64,000 nucleotides of DNA, from assembly GCA_964551875.1 (NCBI GenBank), contig CAZKEV010000001.1:45562-109561 (forward strand). Direction: 5' to 3'. This document shows positions 1 through 8,865 of the stretch, piece after piece. Made by a program: the position numbers and the translations under genes. The stretch comes from JACTUA01 sp964551875 (GTDB taxonomy: Archaea; Halobacteriota; Methanomicrobia; Methanomicrobiales; JACTUA01). How positions within the stretch are numbered: the first letter of the stretch is position 1; each line of letters opens with the position of its first letter. Below the pieces are notes generated by a model that did no database searches, was not told the origin of the DNA, and saw only the letters and a list, made by a program, of their open reading frames with translations.

Positions 1-1
1 C

Positions 2-574
2 ATCGGCGACGGCCTGGAGCAGACGATGCTTGCCTACACCCTCGCGCGGTACGGCCACCGGAAGGTCCACATCCTTGACGGCGGGGTCGACAAGTGGCAG
101 GAGGAGGGGAGGCCGCTCTCCCAGACCTTCCCCCGGGTCGTGGAATCGGACTTCAGGGTCCAGCTCAGGCGTGAATTCTTCGTGGAATACAACGAGGTGA
201 AGGCCATGAAGGACCGGCCCGACGTCATCCTCCTGGATGCCCGGCCCTCGCCCGTGTACGAGGGGCAGGGACCCTGGCCGAAGCCCGGCCACATCCCGGG
301 GGCCGTCAACCTCCCCTGGAAGAGCCTCATGGACGATAAAAACAAGAAGCTCCTGAAACCGGACGACCAGATCCAGGCTATCCTTGCCGAGAAGAAGATC
401 ACCCCCGACAAGAATATCATCTGCTCCTGCGGGACAGGGAGGGAGGCGACCAACGAGTTCTGCCTCTTCAAGTTCTACCTCAAGTACCCGAAGGTGAAGA
501 TCTACGAGGGGTCCTTCACCGAGTGGTCCATGTTCCCTGATAATCCCACAGTGACCGGGAAGAACCCGAGATAA
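2..574 (+). CDS. Thiosulfate/3-mercaptopyruvate sulfurtransferase, rhodanese family (5' partial)
   Basis: The reading frame is open to the left edge, so the start lies outside the window. What remains is the end of a first rhodanese domain and a complete second one. Seen: the domain start VILLDARPSPVYEG, the conserved HIPGAVNLPW segment, and an active-site loop CGTGREAT whose Cys would carry the persulfide. The tandem-domain layout is typical of thiosulfate or mercaptopyruvate sulfurtransferases, which move sulfane sulfur to cyanide, thiols or sulfur-carrier proteins in the cytoplasm. Substrate preference cannot be read from the loop. The next gene is convergent, 13 bp after the stop, so no partner is indicated. 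Confidence 0.88.
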   Translation: MGDGLEQTMLAYTLARYGHRKVHILDGGVDKWQEEGRPLSQTFPRVVESDFRVQLRREFFVEYNEVKAMKDRPDVILLDARPSPVYEGQGPWPKPGHIPGAVNLPWKSLMDDKNKKLLKPDDQIQAILAEKKITPDKNIICSCGTGREATNEFCLFKFYLKYPKVKIYEGSFTEWSMFPDNPTVTGKNPR

Positions 575-587
575 GGGCGGGCACCCT

Positions 588-1973
588 TCACGAAATTATT
601 TTATGGAGGATGCGGAGCAGGTTTGCAAGGAACCGGCGCTGCCTCTCCATTCTCCTCACAAAGATGGCCTCTTCTGAGATGAAGAGCTCCTTTAAGTGGT
701 AAATATCGGTTTTCGGCGAGAAGAATACGTAGATGGGTATCCCCGCGAGGATGACGAGCCCGCCAGCGAGCTTGTCAAAGAGGGATGTGGAAGCGAGGAG
801 GTAGATGCAGATGGCGGCGCCTGCCCACGGGAGGATCCCGATGCCGCGCGGGGTCTTCTCATCCCTCCTTGCGAGGAGAGTGAGGGCGAGGCAGGTGAGG
901 AGGAAGGAGAAGGCCATGTTAAAGACCGAGAAGGAGATGAGGCCCGAGATGCCGGCAACCAGGGAGAGGAGGAAGGCGATGATGCCCTCTATGATGAGGG
1001 CTGCGTACGGTGTCCCGTACCTGGGGTGGATGAGGGAGAAGACCCTCGGGAAGAGGCCGTCGATGGCCATGGCATAGGAGAGCCGGGCGGTCCCCAGGAT
1101 CCCGCTCTCGTCCGACCCTGAGACCGAGACGAGCGCGCCTGCAGTCATGAAGATGGCCCCTGCAGCCCCGAAGAGCGCCCCGCCCACCAGGATGAGCGGG
1201 GTGGCCGACTGTGCAAGGGTCTCCCAGGGAACCATGCCGAAGACGACGAAGTTCGTGGAGAGGTAGAAGGCCGTGACCACGAGCATGCCCGAGATGATCG
1301 CCTTCGGGATGGTTTTTGTCGGGTCCTTCACCTCGCTCGCAGGGAGGGTCCCCATCTCGAAGCCCACGTACGCCCAGAAGATGAGGACGAAGGCGGTGCC
1401 GACGTTTCCGAACCCGAGGGGCGCGAAGGGGGTGTAGGTGGAGAGGAGCCTCGAGGGGTTGAGGGCGAAGACCGCGAGGCCCGCGACGACGAGGGCAAGG
1501 AGGGGGAGAAGCTTCACCATCGTGAGGAGGTCGTTCAGCCTCCCCGCGGCCCGGACACCCATGATGTTTACCAGGGTAAGGGTTGCTAGGAAGGCCCCCT
1601 TCACAAGGATCTCGGCGGGGGTGCTCAGGGGGATGAGAAACTCAAGGTACTGCACAAAGGCGATGGCAAAGACCGGGAGGGCAAGGATCTCGGCGATCCA
1701 GAGGGACCAGCCCGCGATGAACCCGAAGAAGTCATCGAAGGCCTCGGAGACGAATGCGAACGGCCCTCCCACCCTGGGGAGGAAGTAGCCGCAGTACGCA
1801 AAGACCAGGGCAAGGACCGTGGCGCAGATCGCAGCAGCGATCCAGACCACGATGGCGAAGGGCCCGACGAGCCCTGCCGTGAGGGCCGAGGCGATATAGA
1901 TGTCTGCCCCGACGACAGACCCGATGACGATGTTCGTCAGGTCAAAGAGGGAGAGGTCCCGCCTGAGTTCCAT
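588..1973 (-). CDS. APC-superfamily amino acid permease
   Basis: The 461-residue protein is polytopic, with about 12 hydrophobic segments. The N-terminal TM1 region reads IVIGSVVGADIY, the unwound glycine-rich helix that binds the amino acid in APC transporters, and a conserved EVKDPTKTIPKAI loop follows TM6-7. A basic C-terminal tail of about 40 residues is cytoplasmic. The family exchanges or imports amino acids and related amines using ion gradients; the substrate cannot be assigned. The gene is GC-rich like its neighbours and is followed in the same direction, 28 bp upstream, by an EamA transporter gene, so the two may be co-transcribed (transporter first). The ATG start directly precedes the usual short N-terminus. 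Confidence 0.9.
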   Translation of the reverse strand: MELRRDLSLFDLTNIVIGSVVGADIYIASALTAGLVGPFAIVVWIAAAICATVLALVFAYCGYFLPRVGGPFAFVSEAFDDFFGFIAGWSLWIAEILALPVFAIAFVQYLEFLIPLSTPAEILVKGAFLATLTLVNIMGVRAAGRLNDLLTMVKLLPLLALVVAGLAVFALNPSRLLSTYTPFAPLGFGNVGTAFVLIFWAYVGFEMGTLPASEVKDPTKTIPKAIISGMLVVTAFYLSTNFVVFGMVPWETLAQSATPLILVGGALFGAAGAIFMTAGALVSVSGSDESGILGTARLSYAMAIDGLFPRVFSLIHPRYGTPYAALIIEGIIAFLLSLVAGISGLISFSVFNMAFSFLLTCLALTLLARRDEKTPRGIGILPWAGAAICIYLLASTSLFDKLAGGLVILAGIPIYVFFSPKTDIYHLKELFISEEAIFVRRMERQRRFLANLLRILHKIIS

Positions 1974-2001
1974 GCCGTTTGAGGGTATTTGACCGGCCCC
2001 T

Positions 2002-2886
2002 TCATGAGAGTATTGATCCCGGGACAGTGGTAAGGACGATGAGGGCCACCCCCATGATCATGATAAGGGCGCCGAGGATCCGGAACCGGAGTCCCTCCTC
2101 CCTGAAGACGAGGCCGCCGATGAGGACCGAGAAGAGGATGGAAAGCCTCTTCACCGCGATGACGTACGGGACGATCTGGAGGGTGTACGCGAGGTTGATG
2201 GCGATGGTCGCCCCCGTGAGAACCAGGCCGAGGGCGAGCGCCGCGGAGAAGGCGGCGCCCGGGGGGACCCGTCTCCAGCTCCCCCGTACGAGGGCGATCA
2301 CCCCAAATGCTCCGCCGATATAGAGGCATGCGAGGGCAGAGCCGAACAGGGTATCCGATGCGAGGACCACCGCCTTGTCGAAAGGGAGGGAGAGGCTGTA
2401 GAGGAAGGCCACCCCGAGCATGGTCACGATCCCCTTCCAGCGTGCCCTGTCCCAGGGAGAAGAGGGCCCGGACCTGCCCGGGGACACCTGGATGCAGAAT
2501 GCCCCGAGAACAATGAGGAGGATCCCTGCCATCCCGGCAGCCGTCGGGACCTCACCCAGGACCACGAACGAGGTGCCCATGAGGAAGACCAGGGTGAAGG
2601 TGATGATGGGTACCGCAAGGGAGAGGTCGGCCCTCCGCAGGGTGTAAAAGACGAGGGCAGCGGCGATGATGTTGATAGTGCCGGTGATGACAACCGGCTG
2701 GAAAAGAGCGGGGGAGACCTCCGGGAAACCCCTTGCGAAGGATATGAGGAGGAGAAGGGCCGAGGTCGCAAGGAATGCCCCTGCAGCGAGCACCTCGTCC
2801 TTCACCGACGCAAGAAACCGTTTCGCCAGGGCATAGTACCCCGCGTCCAGGACGGCTCCCGAGAAGGCGAGGATTGCCCAGAGCAT
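2002..2886 (-). CDS. EamA/DMT-family transporter
   Basis: The 294-residue protein has about ten hydrophobic segments arranged as two repeats of the EamA fold. The signature is the glycine- and alanine-rich end of each repeat (SFVVLGEVPTAAGMAGILLI and, in the second half, FREEGLRFRILGALIMIMGV). The family exports or imports small metabolites across the plasma membrane; the cargo is unknown. It lies 28 bp upstream of the APC permease gene on the same strand, so a two-gene transport operon is plausible. Its promoter would lie in the roughly 100 bp shared with the divergent M28 peptidase gene. Confidence 0.85.
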   Translation of the reverse strand: MLWAILAFSGAVLDAGYYALAKRFLASVKDEVLAAGAFLATSALLLLISFARGFPEVSPALFQPVVITGTINIIAAALVFYTLRRADLSLAVPIITFTLVFLMGTSFVVLGEVPTAAGMAGILLIVLGAFCIQVSPGRSGPSSPWDRARWKGIVTMLGVAFLYSLSLPFDKAVVLASDTLFGSALACLYIGGAFGVIALVRGSWRRVPPGAAFSAALALGLVLTGATIAINLAYTLQIVPYVIAVKRLSILFSVLIGGLVFREEGLRFRILGALIMIMGVALIVLTTVPGSILS

Positions 2887-2991
2887 ACCGGATCATCTCT
2901 CCATTGCGGGTAATAAGGGGTGGGGGGCGTCTCTATGACTTGCTTATTCAGACCCAAATCCCTTTCTTCAAAAAACCTGAAATAATGATAT

Positions 2992-4086
2992 ATGAGCCAT
3001 GAGGCCAGTCATCAGGAGCAGAAAGACTGGCTCACCTCGCGAACTCTTCTTGCGGTCCTGGGCCTCATATGTATCCTCATCTGCGCCTCCCTTTTCCAGT
3101 TCGTTCTCTTACCCAAGATACATGCTTACCTTGTGAAATACCAACCCAATGAGACCCTTCATCCCGAGATAACCGGAGGTCCAGATCCTGTCATCACCGC
3201 AATGCTGCTTCAGGTAAATGAATCTGAAATGTTCAGGACTGTTGAAGACCTGCAAAAAATTCCCACAAGAGCATATGGAAGCCCCGGGAACCGGGAGGCC
3301 GCAGAGTACCTCGACAGGCGATTATCAGCGTATCCGAATTTATCAGTCGAGTACCAGGGTGGAGAACTCAGGAACGTCATTGCTACTCTGCCGGGCCAGG
3401 ATCACGCATCTGAGGAGATTATTCTGGTGGGGGCCCACTATGACAGCAATTCAACCGATCCTTCTCATGCTCCGGGCGTCACGGACAATGGCTGCGGCGT
3501 TGCCATCACGATGGAGCTTGCCCGGGTGATGAGCCAGTACCATTTCCCCAATACCTTGAAGTTCGCGTTCTGGAATGGAGAAGAAAGTAAAGAGGGGGAG
3601 TTTTCCCTGGGGAGCACCTCGTATGCTCATCAAGCTAAAAACCAATCTCTGGACATCTCGCTCTATCTGAATTACGATAGCGCATGCTATGATCCGGCGA
3701 ACCGTTCGGTAATTGATATTATGTATAACCTGGAGTCCCGTCCGATGGCTGAAGAAATGGTCCGTTCTAATGGCCTTTACGGAATAAATGCCACTCTTAC
3801 CTATAATCTCTTCAACTGTGTTGATGATATGCGTCCCTTCTGGTCAGAGGGGTATCCGGCGATCATGACTCACTCTGAATCCCATGGTTATCGCCATACC
3901 CCCAAAGATACCCTTGATAAAGCCTCGTTCCCCTATGCAAGAAAGAACGCCCGGCTTGGAATGGCAGTCCTGGCACATTATGCCGGGCTCGGGAAGAAAG
4001 TGTCTGGAAATCGTTTTTTCCTTCCATTTTTTCCATTCGTAAGCCAGACAAGATCGCATTTCATGATTCCAGCTCAGGTTCCATAA
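2992..4086 (+). CDS. Membrane-anchored M28-family metallopeptidase
   Basis: The 364-residue protein has a short charged N-terminus, one transmembrane helix at residues 18-40 and an exported catalytic domain. The two-zinc site of M28 aminopeptidases is complete: GAHYDS (His149, Asp151), GVTDNG (bridging Asp165), WNGEES (Glu197 general base, Glu198 ligand), NYDS (Asp229) and YRHTPKDT (His302). Members remove N-terminal residues from peptides. Here the enzyme would face outside the membrane, perhaps for peptide scavenging or processing of surface proteins. I see no strong ribosome-binding site before the ATG; a short leader or leaderless mRNA is possible. It is divergent from the transporter pair. 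Confidence 0.9.
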   Translation: MSHEASHQEQKDWLTSRTLLAVLGLICILICASLFQFVLLPKIHAYLVKYQPNETLHPEITGGPDPVITAMLLQVNESEMFRTVEDLQKIPTRAYGSPGNREAAEYLDRRLSAYPNLSVEYQGGELRNVIATLPGQDHASEEIILVGAHYDSNSTDPSHAPGVTDNGCGVAITMELARVMSQYHFPNTLKFAFWNGEESKEGEFSLGSTSYAHQAKNQSLDISLYLNYDSACYDPANRSVIDIMYNLESRPMAEEMVRSNGLYGINATLTYNLFNCVDDMRPFWSEGYPAIMTHSESHGYRHTPKDTLDKASFPYARKNARLGMAVLAHYAGLGKKVSGNRFFLPFFPFVSQTRSHFMIPAQVP

Positions 4087-4273
4087 AAATCATAACATAT
4101 AAAATATATATTATAAAATAGGTGACGATGCAATTTTCAAAGAGGAGCCAGGGAAGGGATTTATCGACTGCCGGTGATCGGCTGCTCCGGTTGAAGATGG
4201 AACGGCCGGGCCAGGGGGCAGCGAGTATGTTCGCACGTCCTCATCCAAACCTTTTCGACTCCGGTGAGAAAGG

Positions 4274-5422
4274 ATGAAGCAGGGTCCGGTGATCTTCCTC
4301 GTCTTTCTTATCCTCTTCCCTGGGTGCCTTCAGGACGGGCATTCGCGAAACCCCGATCTTCCGGTTCAGGTCTCTCCGGGTACCACGGCCGTCGTGGTCC
4401 AGCCCCTTCCATCCCTCACCGAGACCACAAGCCCCACGACGATTACCACCATCCTTGCTGTGGCAGGCCTGGGGGAGAAAAGATCCTTCACGTTCACCTC
4501 CGGGGGTAATGATTACTCATTCACCATCCCGGTGGCGACCATTTCAGATCCGGGGAGCACAGAAACCCGGAACTGTCCCCTCATGTCCTGGAGAACCGGA
4601 GATGAGGAACGGCTGGCTTCCTACTATGCCGGTATCTTCAAGGATCCGGGGGAGGCACCGCTCTACGATGCACTCCTCGGGGAGTTCCGCCGCATCAGGA
4701 GGATGGAGGGGCTGAACGACGACGAGTACCTCGAACTCCTCACGCATTTCGTCCAGCAGATACCCTATGATCCCATGGCTCCTATCTGCCCCAGGCGACC
4801 GGATCAGGTGATCCAGGACGAAAAAGGGGACTGCGACGAGAAGAGCCTCCTCCTGCTCGGGCTCCTGAACAGGGAAGGATACGATGCAGCCATCCTCCTT
4901 TTTCCCGGCAGACACCATGCGACCGCGGGGATCCGGATCGAGACCGAAGGGCGCCCGTCCTTCCGGGTCTACGAACTCAGGGGCAGGAAGTACGTGTACA
5001 TGGAGACCACCCGGCCTTCTTTCATAGGCCTCTATCCTGATGGGTTTGAGAATGAGAACCCGGTCATCATACCAACCGGAAACGGCACCATCACCTACCG
5101 GGCCATCAACGACGTGATGCACATCGTTTCGACCCAGAAAAGGATGGAAGATCGATTGCGGTGGATCAATGAAACAGGTACTGGGATGTTCAACGAGATC
5201 GAGAACCTTGAGCAGAAACTCAGCGCGGGGACCGGCTACTCCACCCGGGATGAATATGATGCGGACTATGCCCGCTATACCAGCCTTGTAACCCAGTACA
5301 ACACCTATGTCGATGAATTCGGGAAGATCCGCGATGTGTATCTCTACATACTCAAGCATCAGTGCGATCGGCAGGGAGTGAGCGGGAGGATCGCGAACAG
5401 CAAGGTGGAGAACCTGCTTTGA
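4274..5422 (+). CDS. Lipoprotein with transglutaminase-like domain
   Basis: The 382-residue protein starts with a signal peptide ending in a lipobox (LFPGC, Cys18), then a Thr/Pro-rich linker (about 35-65). A transglutaminase-like papain-fold domain follows at about 105-260. Candidate catalytic residues are Cys187 in GDCDEKSLLLLGLL, His214/His215 in RHHATAGI, and an acidic residue in VYMETT (Glu244 rather than the common Asp). The C-terminal third is probably helical. In archaea such proteins are uncharacterised; peptidase or crosslinking activity at the cell surface is possible. The ATG sits just after AAAGG. The preceding 187 bp are AT-rich near their start (TATATATT around 4105) and could hold the promoter. 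Confidence 0.75.
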   Translation: MKQGPVIFLVFLILFPGCLQDGHSRNPDLPVQVSPGTTAVVVQPLPSLTETTSPTTITTILAVAGLGEKRSFTFTSGGNDYSFTIPVATISDPGSTETRNCPLMSWRTGDEERLASYYAGIFKDPGEAPLYDALLGEFRRIRRMEGLNDDEYLELLTHFVQQIPYDPMAPICPRRPDQVIQDEKGDCDEKSLLLLGLLNREGYDAAILLFPGRHHATAGIRIETEGRPSFRVYELRGRKYVYMETTRPSFIGLYPDGFENENPVIIPTGNGTITYRAINDVMHIVSTQKRMEDRLRWINETGTGMFNEIENLEQKLSAGTGYSTRDEYDADYARYTSLVTQYNTYVDEFGKIRDVYLYILKHQCDRQGVSGRIANSKVENLL

Positions 5423-5689
5423 TTGTTTTTAAGGCCTGAATAAAAAATGGTTTGAAGATGTAAGAAAATCCAACTGCAATAAATAACCTCCCTTCCCTCT
5501 CTTCCACGAGTCACTTGCTCGATTCAGGGGAGGTTTCATTCAATCCAGAACCGTCGAGAAGATCGCTTATCAAGATATATCCCATCAATCTCCCCGCATC
5601 GGGTAAATATTTTTGATTGGGAAAAAATAATCATCAGAAAAAAATCACAATAGATATATAGAAAAAGGAGAAAAAATGTTGATACACCT

Positions 5690-6661
5690 ATGGATTACCT
5701 CCCTTTTCTCCTGATGTTTATCTTTTTCATCCTCATGCCCTTCGCACTCATGCTTCTTGTGATGCCCCGGAGCATCCGCGCGATGAAGGCACGCGGTTTT
5801 GTCGGACGTGATATGTACAAGCCGGATCGCCCTGAGGTCGCGATCAATGGGGGCCTGATCCTTCTCCTTATTGCTCTCTCCTCCATGTCAATCATCTCCC
5901 TCTTCTATTCGAAGCACATCCGTCCCGAGAACCATGCGATGATCATGGTCATCGTCCTCTTCGCCCTCTTTGGCCTTGTCGATGATATGATCGATATCGG
6001 GAGAAGTGCAAAACTGATCCTCCTCTACTACTGCTCGTATCCCCTCATACCCTTTGTACCTGTAATCCCCCTGCAGATCCCTTTCATAGGCCCTCTGGAC
6101 CTCAATATCCTCTACCTGCAGCTCCTCATCCCCACCTTCGTTCCCGTTGTCGCAAATCTCGTGAATATGCACTCCGGTTTCAATGGGCTTGCACCAGGTC
6201 TCTCACTCATGATCCTCACTACGCTCCTCGTAAAGACCTGGTTCTTCGGGGATATCTATAAGGTTCTTTTTATCATCTGCCTGACCGGCGCGCTTGCCGC
6301 CTACTTCCTCTTCGAGAAGTACCCTGCCCAGATCTTCTGGGGAAATGTGGGGGCACTCTCTGTCGGAGCCGCCATTGGGGCCACATGTGTCATCCAGGGA
6401 TTCATTGTCTCAGGCTTTGTCATGCTCATACCCCACACGGTAAACTTCCTGATGTGGATCTACTGGAAACTGAATATGAAGCGCGTGCCCTTCGAGAAAT
6501 TCGGGAAGATCAGGGAGGATGGGACCCTGGAGGTTCCAAACCGATTTACCCTCAAGTGGGTGCTCCCCTATTATTTCCGACTCACGGAGAGACAGTCAGC
6601 CCTGGCGATGTTCGGTCTCACCGGCCTTTTCTGTATCGCAGGGTTTTTCATTCCGGGATGA
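5690..6661 (+). CDS. GlcNAc-1-phosphate transferase-like glycosyltransferase 4 (MraY/WecA/AglH superfamily)
   Basis: The 323-residue protein has about ten transmembrane segments. Family motifs: GLVDDMID (Asp98/Asp99, Mg2+ and substrate site), NMHSGFNGLAPG (159-170) and WGNVGALSVGA (218-228). Such enzymes transfer a sugar-1-phosphate from UDP-sugar to a polyprenyl or dolichyl phosphate and so start glycan assembly on the cytoplasmic face. Oddity: the usual GD(T/V)G aspartate of the third motif is Asn here (GNVG), so specificity or activity may differ. It opens the glycan locus and is followed by a DUF1616 gene 56 bp downstream. AATAGATATATAG around 5650 is a possible promoter. Confidence 0.85.
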   Translation: MDYLPFLLMFIFFILMPFALMLLVMPRSIRAMKARGFVGRDMYKPDRPEVAINGGLILLLIALSSMSIISLFYSKHIRPENHAMIMVIVLFALFGLVDDMIDIGRSAKLILLYYCSYPLIPFVPVIPLQIPFIGPLDLNILYLQLLIPTFVPVVANLVNMHSGFNGLAPGLSLMILTTLLVKTWFFGDIYKVLFIICLTGALAAYFLFEKYPAQIFWGNVGALSVGAAIGATCVIQGFIVSGFVMLIPHTVNFLMWIYWKLNMKRVPFEKFGKIREDGTLEVPNRFTLKWVLPYYFRLTERQSALAMFGLTGLFCIAGFFIPG

Positions 6662-6717
6662 GATAAGGAAAGAGAAGAATTATCGAACGATCCGAACTTG
6701 TGATGACGTGAGATTTT

Positions 6718-7110
6718 ATGGACCTTGTCACGATACCAAGGGCAATTGCAGGATATATTCTCATCCTTTTTGTACCTGGCTATGCACTCACCTGGGCCCT
6801 CTACCCGACTCACGAAGAGCTGGCTTTTATCGAGCGGATAGCCCTCTCATTTGTCCTGTCTATCGTATCCGTAATGATCTCCGTCCTCTTTGCCGACATC
6901 TTCCTCGGGATTGATGTCACACCGCCCAACATCGTCATTGTCATAATCATTGTGACCGCTCTTGCTGCGCTGATGTGGTTGCTCCAGGTGGTGTATGCGA
7001 AGAGCCGGTTGAAGCGATGGATAGACGGAAAACTCGGAAGGAGGCCGGAAGGTGTTCTTCAGGATCTGAAGGACTCTGATTCTGTGGAAAAATTCTGGAA
7101 TATCCGATAA
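6718..7110 (+). CDS. DUF1616-type membrane protein, N-terminal half only
   Basis: The 130-residue protein has four hydrophobic segments and a charged cytoplasmic tail. The segment LFVPGYALTWALYPTHEELAFIER followed by IALSFVLS matches the start of DUF1616, a membrane domain common in archaeal glycosylation loci. Full-length family members continue into a conserved extracellular half that is absent here; a similar half occurs by itself in the PKD protein at 34121-35305. Function is unknown; association with polysaccharide assembly is inferred from neighbours. The gene ends with an ordinary stop and I see no continuation of the domain downstream, so this is a short form rather than an obvious frameshift. 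Confidence 0.65.
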   Translation: MDLVTIPRAIAGYILILFVPGYALTWALYPTHEELAFIERIALSFVLSIVSVMISVLFADIFLGIDVTPPNIVIVIIIVTALAALMWLLQVVYAKSRLKRWIDGKLGRRPEGVLQDLKDSDSVEKFWNIR

Positions 7111-7299
7111 AGAGAATTTCTCATGATCCATGTAATGACAATTGGATCTCCCGAGATCTCATCTTAAATGAATCTGGAAATATGTTCATAATTTTACTTC
7201 TGGCTGAAGAATGATTCTACGGGCACAGGGTATTTATTCAAGAAGATTTATAATTTTATCTCAGGGAATAATTCCGCAGATTTGGAGCTGAAGCATCAT

Positions 7300-8865
7300 A
7301 TGCGGATTAACGATATCATACCGCAGCTGGGGCAATTCCATACTCTCAATACGCAACAAGAAGAGAATCTTGGAAGGTTGATTGAAATCTCAAAGACTTT
7401 CAGTGAAGAAGCAGGTATTCCCTTTTTTCATTCCGCACCTGTCAATAACAGGACGATTGTTCTTGAGTCCGGTCACCAGCCAAACTTCTTACCCTACCCG
7501 GGGGTCTGGAAGAAGGCATTCCTTCTGGATTATATCCGGAGGCATCTCCACGAACTTGGTATGGATGCAATCGCCGTCTTCGGATTCGCTGATTACAACC
7601 TTTCGACCGCCTCATATCTCTTCCGGAACCAGGTCCCGGCCTTCAATAAACAGGGGAGTGAAAATATCGGGTTTAAAACCGCGGAAAAGAATCGCTGGAG
7701 ATGTTTCCATACTCTGGAGAAGCCATCAGAAGAACGATTCCTGGCCGAGATGGAGAAAATAAAGCGGTTTTATGAGGAGAATGCAAAAAATCTGAACTCA
7801 AACAGAGAGATGATTGGATACCGAACTGAACAGCTGACGGATCTCCTCCAGAGAAGTTACGAACGGGCCCGAAGCTTCTCGGGGATGAATGCCACGATCT
7901 TTGCCGGGATATGTACTGAAATCTTAGACCTTGATATCCTCTTTTTCCGATATACGGATCTCCAGAAGAACTGTCTTTTTATTGAATGCTCGCAGCAGAT
8001 TCTCAATGATATCGAGAGATATAATTCTGTTTATCATCTTTCCGCCTCCTCTCACCAGACTGGCGTCCCACCCCCAGAAAAGGGAGACGTTCCTTTCTGG
8101 TATCACTGTGAATGTGGCGGGAAGGTCCACCTCATGATCGATGCATCCTCTAATTTCATCGGAAAATGTCCTGTGTGCGAGAAAGAACATCGCATCTCCA
8201 TGGGGCCCGAATATACAAATCTCGCCGAGAGATATCCCCGGATGAGCCCGAATGCCGTTGCACGGAATATCATATTCGCCGAAGGTCTGGGAACTACCCT
8301 CTTCATATCCGGTGTCGGCGGCGGGCTTCATTATGGCCTGATTGCAGATGCCATATCCCGGGATATGAATATTCACCGCCCCCTGACGCTCGCATGGCAG
8401 TCGAAGGATCATTACCTCGGGGTCGTGCACCAGGTTGCGCTCAAGGAACTGTTGCGGACCTTCCGTCTTACACCAGCAGACCTTCTCGATCCTGGAATAA
8501 GCCGGAGAATCGGTGAAATACGGTCTGCCCTTCTTCAGCAGGTCAAGGAAATGCAGGAGAACGGAGGCGATAAAAAGGAGATCCAGAGACTGGAAGGCAG
8601 GTTCCTGAACTCCGCGGTGCAGGCTGCAACGGTGAAGAAGATATTTTCCTCAAACCCATCAGTTCTTGATCTCCTGGTCACCTGCGATGCGAAACAAATC
8701 TCGAAACAATGGAATACAGGGGCTTCGGAAGCAGAGATCATTCACGAGGATCATCTCATAAGGATGCATGGTGATGTACTCTACCCATGCACTCCTGAAT
8801 CCCCCGTAGCTCCAGATATGATCCCTGAAGTGTACAAGACAATGGTATCGATTGAGGTTAAGTGA
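7300..8865 (+). CDS. BshC-like ligase family protein with inserted zinc ribbon
   Basis: The 521-residue cytoplasmic protein resembles BshC, the enzyme that adds cysteine to glucosaminyl-malate in bacillithiol synthesis. Matching blocks: SGHQPNFLPYPGVWKK (57-72), corresponding to the family's GQQPG...Y.K nucleotide-binding start, and RMSPNAVARNII followed by FISGVGGGLHY (about 314-345), corresponding to the family's SPNV.LRP...GGPGE.Y block. A helical C-terminal part (about 385-470) fits the BshC coiled coil. Between the blocks sits a zinc ribbon, C270-x-C272 and C290-x2-C293, that I do not know from BshC. The stop overlaps the next gene, a PIG-L deacetylase, as bshB pairs with bshC. An in-frame TTG lies at 7282; I chose the ATG. 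Substrate unknown. Confidence 0.65.
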   Translation: MRINDIIPQLGQFHTLNTQQEENLGRLIEISKTFSEEAGIPFFHSAPVNNRTIVLESGHQPNFLPYPGVWKKAFLLDYIRRHLHELGMDAIAVFGFADYNLSTASYLFRNQVPAFNKQGSENIGFKTAEKNRWRCFHTLEKPSEERFLAEMEKIKRFYEENAKNLNSNREMIGYRTEQLTDLLQRSYERARSFSGMNATIFAGICTEILDLDILFFRYTDLQKNCLFIECSQQILNDIERYNSVYHLSASSHQTGVPPPEKGDVPFWYHCECGGKVHLMIDASSNFIGKCPVCEKEHRISMGPEYTNLAERYPRMSPNAVARNIIFAEGLGTTLFISGVGGGLHYGLIADAISRDMNIHRPLTLAWQSKDHYLGVVHQVALKELLRTFRLTPADLLDPGISRRIGEIRSALLQQVKEMQENGGDKKEIQRLEGRFLNSAVQAATVKKIFSSNPSVLDLLVTCDAKQISKQWNTGASEAEIIHEDHLIRMHGDVLYPCTPESPVAPDMIPEVYKTMVSIEVK

